Positions 62,125 to 64,000 of a DNA stretch of 64,000 nucleotides are shown in pieces. The notes beneath the pieces were generated by a model. The model was not told the origin of the DNA. It was given only the letters and a program-made list of their open reading frames with translations, and searched no databases. Position 1 is the stretch's first letter; the number at the start of each line of letters is the position of its first letter. Origin of the DNA: CAZTTG01 sp964615935 (GTDB lineage: Bacteria; Planctomycetota; UBA1135; GCA-002686595); NCBI GenBank assembly GCA_964615935.1, contig CAZTTG010000003.1, forward strand, positions 81,047 to 145,046, in the 5' to 3' direction. Position numbers and translations under genes: made by a program.

Positions 62125-63285
62125 CTAGGGCAACGGTCCGTCGTATCGGTAGAGCTCGGCTTCCTTCCCGCCGACGAAGAGCTGCCCGGCGGCGATCCCC
62201 AGGCTGAGCGCCTCGGGCGGTGCCGTGGCCAGGTAGGTCCAGTTCGAGAGGTCCTCCGTGAAGTGGATCTCGCCGCCCACCTGGAGCGCGAAGAGGTGCG
62301 CTCCTTCCACGACGTGGTCGAGGGCGTCCTCCCACACCACGGTCGTCTGAACCCCGTCGAAGGCGTAGAGCGGGGAGGTGGCGACCTTGCCGCTCAGACG
62401 CCGCCACTTGCCCATGCCGTTCGAGTAGACCATCAGTCCGGTCGGCGGGAAGATCACCGGCCGATGGCCGAAGCCGCGGTCCAGCTCGGGGTAGCCGATG
62501 CCGATGGTCGATGGAACCGGCAGCAGATCGAGTCCGCGCTGCCACGAGGCGCCGTCGAAGACCAGCGAGTAGTCCCGCGACCGGGAGGCCGAGTTGTTCT
62601 GCATGTCCCAGTCGAAGGTCTGGATCCAGACCTTGCCCTGGTGGACGCCGATGAAGTTGAACCGGCTCGAGCATCCCGCCGGGGGCATCTCCTCCATCGA
62701 CTTGTGCCAGTTCTGTCCCCCGTCGGTGCTCCGCCAGATCGCGGAGGAGCCCGCCGGCGAGGCCTTGCCGCACAGCCACAGGTCCGCTCCTCCCAGGGAT
62801 CCCATGTCCCAGAGGTGGTAGGAGATGACGGGGTCCCGGTTCTCCCATGGTTCTCCGACGACGTAGTCGGCCACCCCGCCCGGATCGGAGCAGGGCGCGT
62901 ACAGCTTCTCCCCCATCGGCCGGAAGATGTCGATCGCCTCGGTGTCGGCGAGGAAGCCCGTCGGCTGGAAGGCCTGTGCGACGGGATCGTAAGGCGTGAT
63001 GGCGATGGGCCCCGTGTTCGCCCCCGTGTCGCCGAAGCCGACGTGCAGCAGGCCCTTCCAGCCCATCAGCGCCCGGATCCGCCGCCCGCGCACGGTCGGC
63101 TGCGCCACCGCGTCGGGGTGCTTTCCGATGTACTCGAAGCCCCCCCGCGCCATCTCGCGCGTGTGCTTGCCGGCGGAGCCCTGGGCCGTGGCGCCGCCTA
63201 CGGCTTCCAGGGTCATCAGAGCGAGGACGACGATTCCGACCATCCCGGTCGACCGGGATCCCTGGGGTCCGATCCGAGGCGTCAT
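62125..63285 (-). CDS. Secreted BNR/beta-propeller-like protein, function unknown
   Basis: 386 residues with a signal peptide (about 14-36). The body contains Asp-box/BNR-like turns (WRSTDGGQNWHKSM) and repeated blades ending in W or F (FGDTGANTGPIAITPY, YDPVAQAFQPTGF, TEDLSNWTYLATAP, LFVGGKEAELYRYDG), fitting a secreted beta-propeller. No catalytic motif is recognised. GGAGG eight bases before ATG 63285 supports the start. It diverges from the gene at 63513 across 227 bp. Confidence 0.75.
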   Translation of the reverse strand: MTPRIGPQGSRSTGMVGIVVLALMTLEAVGGATAQGSAGKHTREMARGGFEYIGKHPDAVAQPTVRGRRIRALMGWKGLLHVGFGDTGANTGPIAITPYDPVAQAFQPTGFLADTEAIDIFRPMGEKLYAPCSDPGGVADYVVGEPWENRDPVISYHLWDMGSLGGADLWLCGKASPAGSSAIWRSTDGGQNWHKSMEEMPPAGCSSRFNFIGVHQGKVWIQTFDWDMQNNSASRSRDYSLVFDGASWQRGLDLLPVPSTIGIGYPELDRGFGHRPVIFPPTGLMVYSNGMGKWRRLSGKVATSPLYAFDGVQTTVVWEDALDHVVEGAHLFALQVGGEIHFTEDLSNWTYLATAPPEALSLGIAAGQLFVGGKEAELYRYDGPLP

Positions 63286-63319
63286 GGCAGGGTCCTCCCT
63301 GTTTCGCAACCTGCGCTTC

Positions 63320-63348
63320 ACACTACATGAACACCGTTTGCATGCCAA
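63320..63348 (-). promoter_or_regulatory. Candidate promoter of the BNR-like gene
   Basis: On the minus strand TTGGCA (five of six) at 63343-63348, a 17-bp spacer, and TAGTGT (three of six) at 63320-63325, 34 bp before the start codon. For the divergent gene only a CATAAT -10-like hexamer at 63418-63423 is visible. Confidence 0.35.
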
Positions 63349-63512
63349 GCTCACCCCCTTCTCGAAGCGCGCGAACCCGCTCTCGTCCCCGTGCTGGCGA
63401 GCTCCGGCGGCCCGGCACATAATCCAGAGTGCATCGGGCGCGCCCTGCCCTGCATCCCCACATCCGCCTGCACGATCATCGTCGCTGCATTGCCAGCGGC
63501 GAGGAGGTGACC

Positions 63513-64000
63513 ATGCGCAAGCTCCACGTACTCCTGGCCCTTGTCGCCCTGCCGTGCGCAACCCGCGTCTCGGCCCAGAGCGACCCCTATCTCTACTGGA
63601 CCTTGCTGCCTTCCGAGCAGATGGACGAGATCATCGGCGAGGCCTCGGGCGAGACCGCGTGGAACACGATCCTGGAGACGGGCGGCTACAACCGCGATCG
63701 TCCAGCGGAGGAGTACGCGGACACCTTCTACGAGGCGCGCATCATCCACGACCGCCTCGTCCGCTACGGCCTGCCGGGAACCGGTCTGGTGCGGTTCCCG
63801 GGAGGTGAGGTCTGGGACGGCGTCAAGGGCGAGCTCTGGGAGGTGTCGCCACTCCGCCAGAAGCTCGCTTCCTATCGGGACATGACGGCCATGCTGGCCC
63901 GCGGCAGCCGCGATGCCGACGTCACGGCCGAGCTCGTCTGGGTGGGCGAGGGTCGGGACCGGGACTTCGAGGGTCTCGAGCTCGAGGGCAAGATCGCGGT
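63513..64000 (+). CDS. Secreted putative peptidase, N-terminal part (runs off the window)
   Basis: At least 162 residues, open to the window end. GAGGAGGTGA precedes the ATG and a signal peptide covers about residues 1-22 (VLLALVALPCATRVSAQ). The next roughly 100 residues are helical (MDEIIGEASGETAWNTIL, TFYEARIIHDRLVRYGL). They are followed by AELVWVGEGRDRDFEGLELEGKIAV, which closely matches the start of PA (protease-associated) domains found in M28-type peptidases. The catalytic domain would lie beyond the window, so peptidase is an inference from domain order. Confidence 0.65.
   Translation, partial: MRKLHVLLALVALPCATRVSAQSDPYLYWTLLPSEQMDEIIGEASGETAWNTILETGGYNRDRPAEEYADTFYEARIIHDRLVRYGLPGTGLVRFPGGEVWDGVKGELWEVSPLRQKLASYRDMTAMLARGSRDADVTAELVWVGEGRDRDFEGLELEGKIA

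Overview
The window is about 70% GC and is packed with bacterial protein-coding genes. It has two tRNAs and no rRNA, CRISPR array, integrase, transposase or phage gene. The gene content points to a Planctomycetota chromosome. The evidence is an operon of DUF1549/DUF1553, DUF1501 and PPC-domain proteins, a Cys-type sulfatase, several large secreted proteins with LamG, subtilase, M12-like, M28 and CocE domains, and a secreted alpha/alpha-toroid (squalene-cyclase-like) protein. The exact lineage cannot be fixed from sequence alone.

Layout. 1-4.9 kb: two tandem secreted LamG proteins and the toroid protein. 5-10 kb: a NupG-type nucleoside symporter, two coupled Hsp20 chaperones, an HNH protein, and a 6-phosphogluconolactonase-like protein overlapping an internally duplicated membrane protein. 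10-13.2 kb: a PilZ-like protein between two copies of a G-quadruplex-prone repeat, tRNA-Ala(CGC), RNase D and tRNA-Asp(GTC). 13.3-16.7 kb: an FtsX/LolD-type ABC exporter. 16.8-22 kb: the DUF1553-DUF1501-PPC operon. 22-30.5 kb: MazG, an MBOAT/SGNH polysaccharide acetylation pair, a 1254-residue subtilase and QueC. 30.5-39.3 kb: a secretin-N-like protein diverging from Mrp, a 58-residue basic protein, a TMTC-like membrane/TPR protein and a 1495-residue Lhr-type helicase. 39.3-46.5 kb: a carboxypeptidase-regulatory-fold protein, a translationally coupled set (degenerate kinase, creatininase-like, thioesterase, metF), and a secreted metalloprotease. 47-57 kb: PhoD-like phosphatase plus sulfatase, a CDP-alcohol phosphatidyltransferase, a CocE-type hydrolase, a two-gene H-NOX/HNOBA histidine kinase module and a second hydrolase. 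57-64 kb: an STT3-like glycosyltransferase, an M28 peptidase, a BNR-like secreted protein and the start of another putative peptidase.

Much of the window builds or acts on the cell envelope and exterior: export, glycosylation, O-acetylation, desulfation and proteolysis. Genes are often translationally coupled through ATGA, TTGA, GTGA or TGATG overlaps, and several good hairpins separate units.

The most interesting items are five. First, a 94-residue H-NOX remnant that keeps both ends of the family but lacks the whole haem pocket, coupled to a hybrid kinase with an HNOBA domain. Second, an unnamed 135-138 residue four-cysteine C-terminal module shared by four unrelated secreted proteins. Third, an Mrp ATPase whose Fe-S CxxC segment is replaced by a roughly 30-residue beta-rich insertion. 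Fourth, enzyme-family members with altered key residues (Pgl, kinase, STT3). Fifth, G-quadruplex-prone repeats flanking the PilZ gene. Family assignments were made by eye from motifs; no database search was run.
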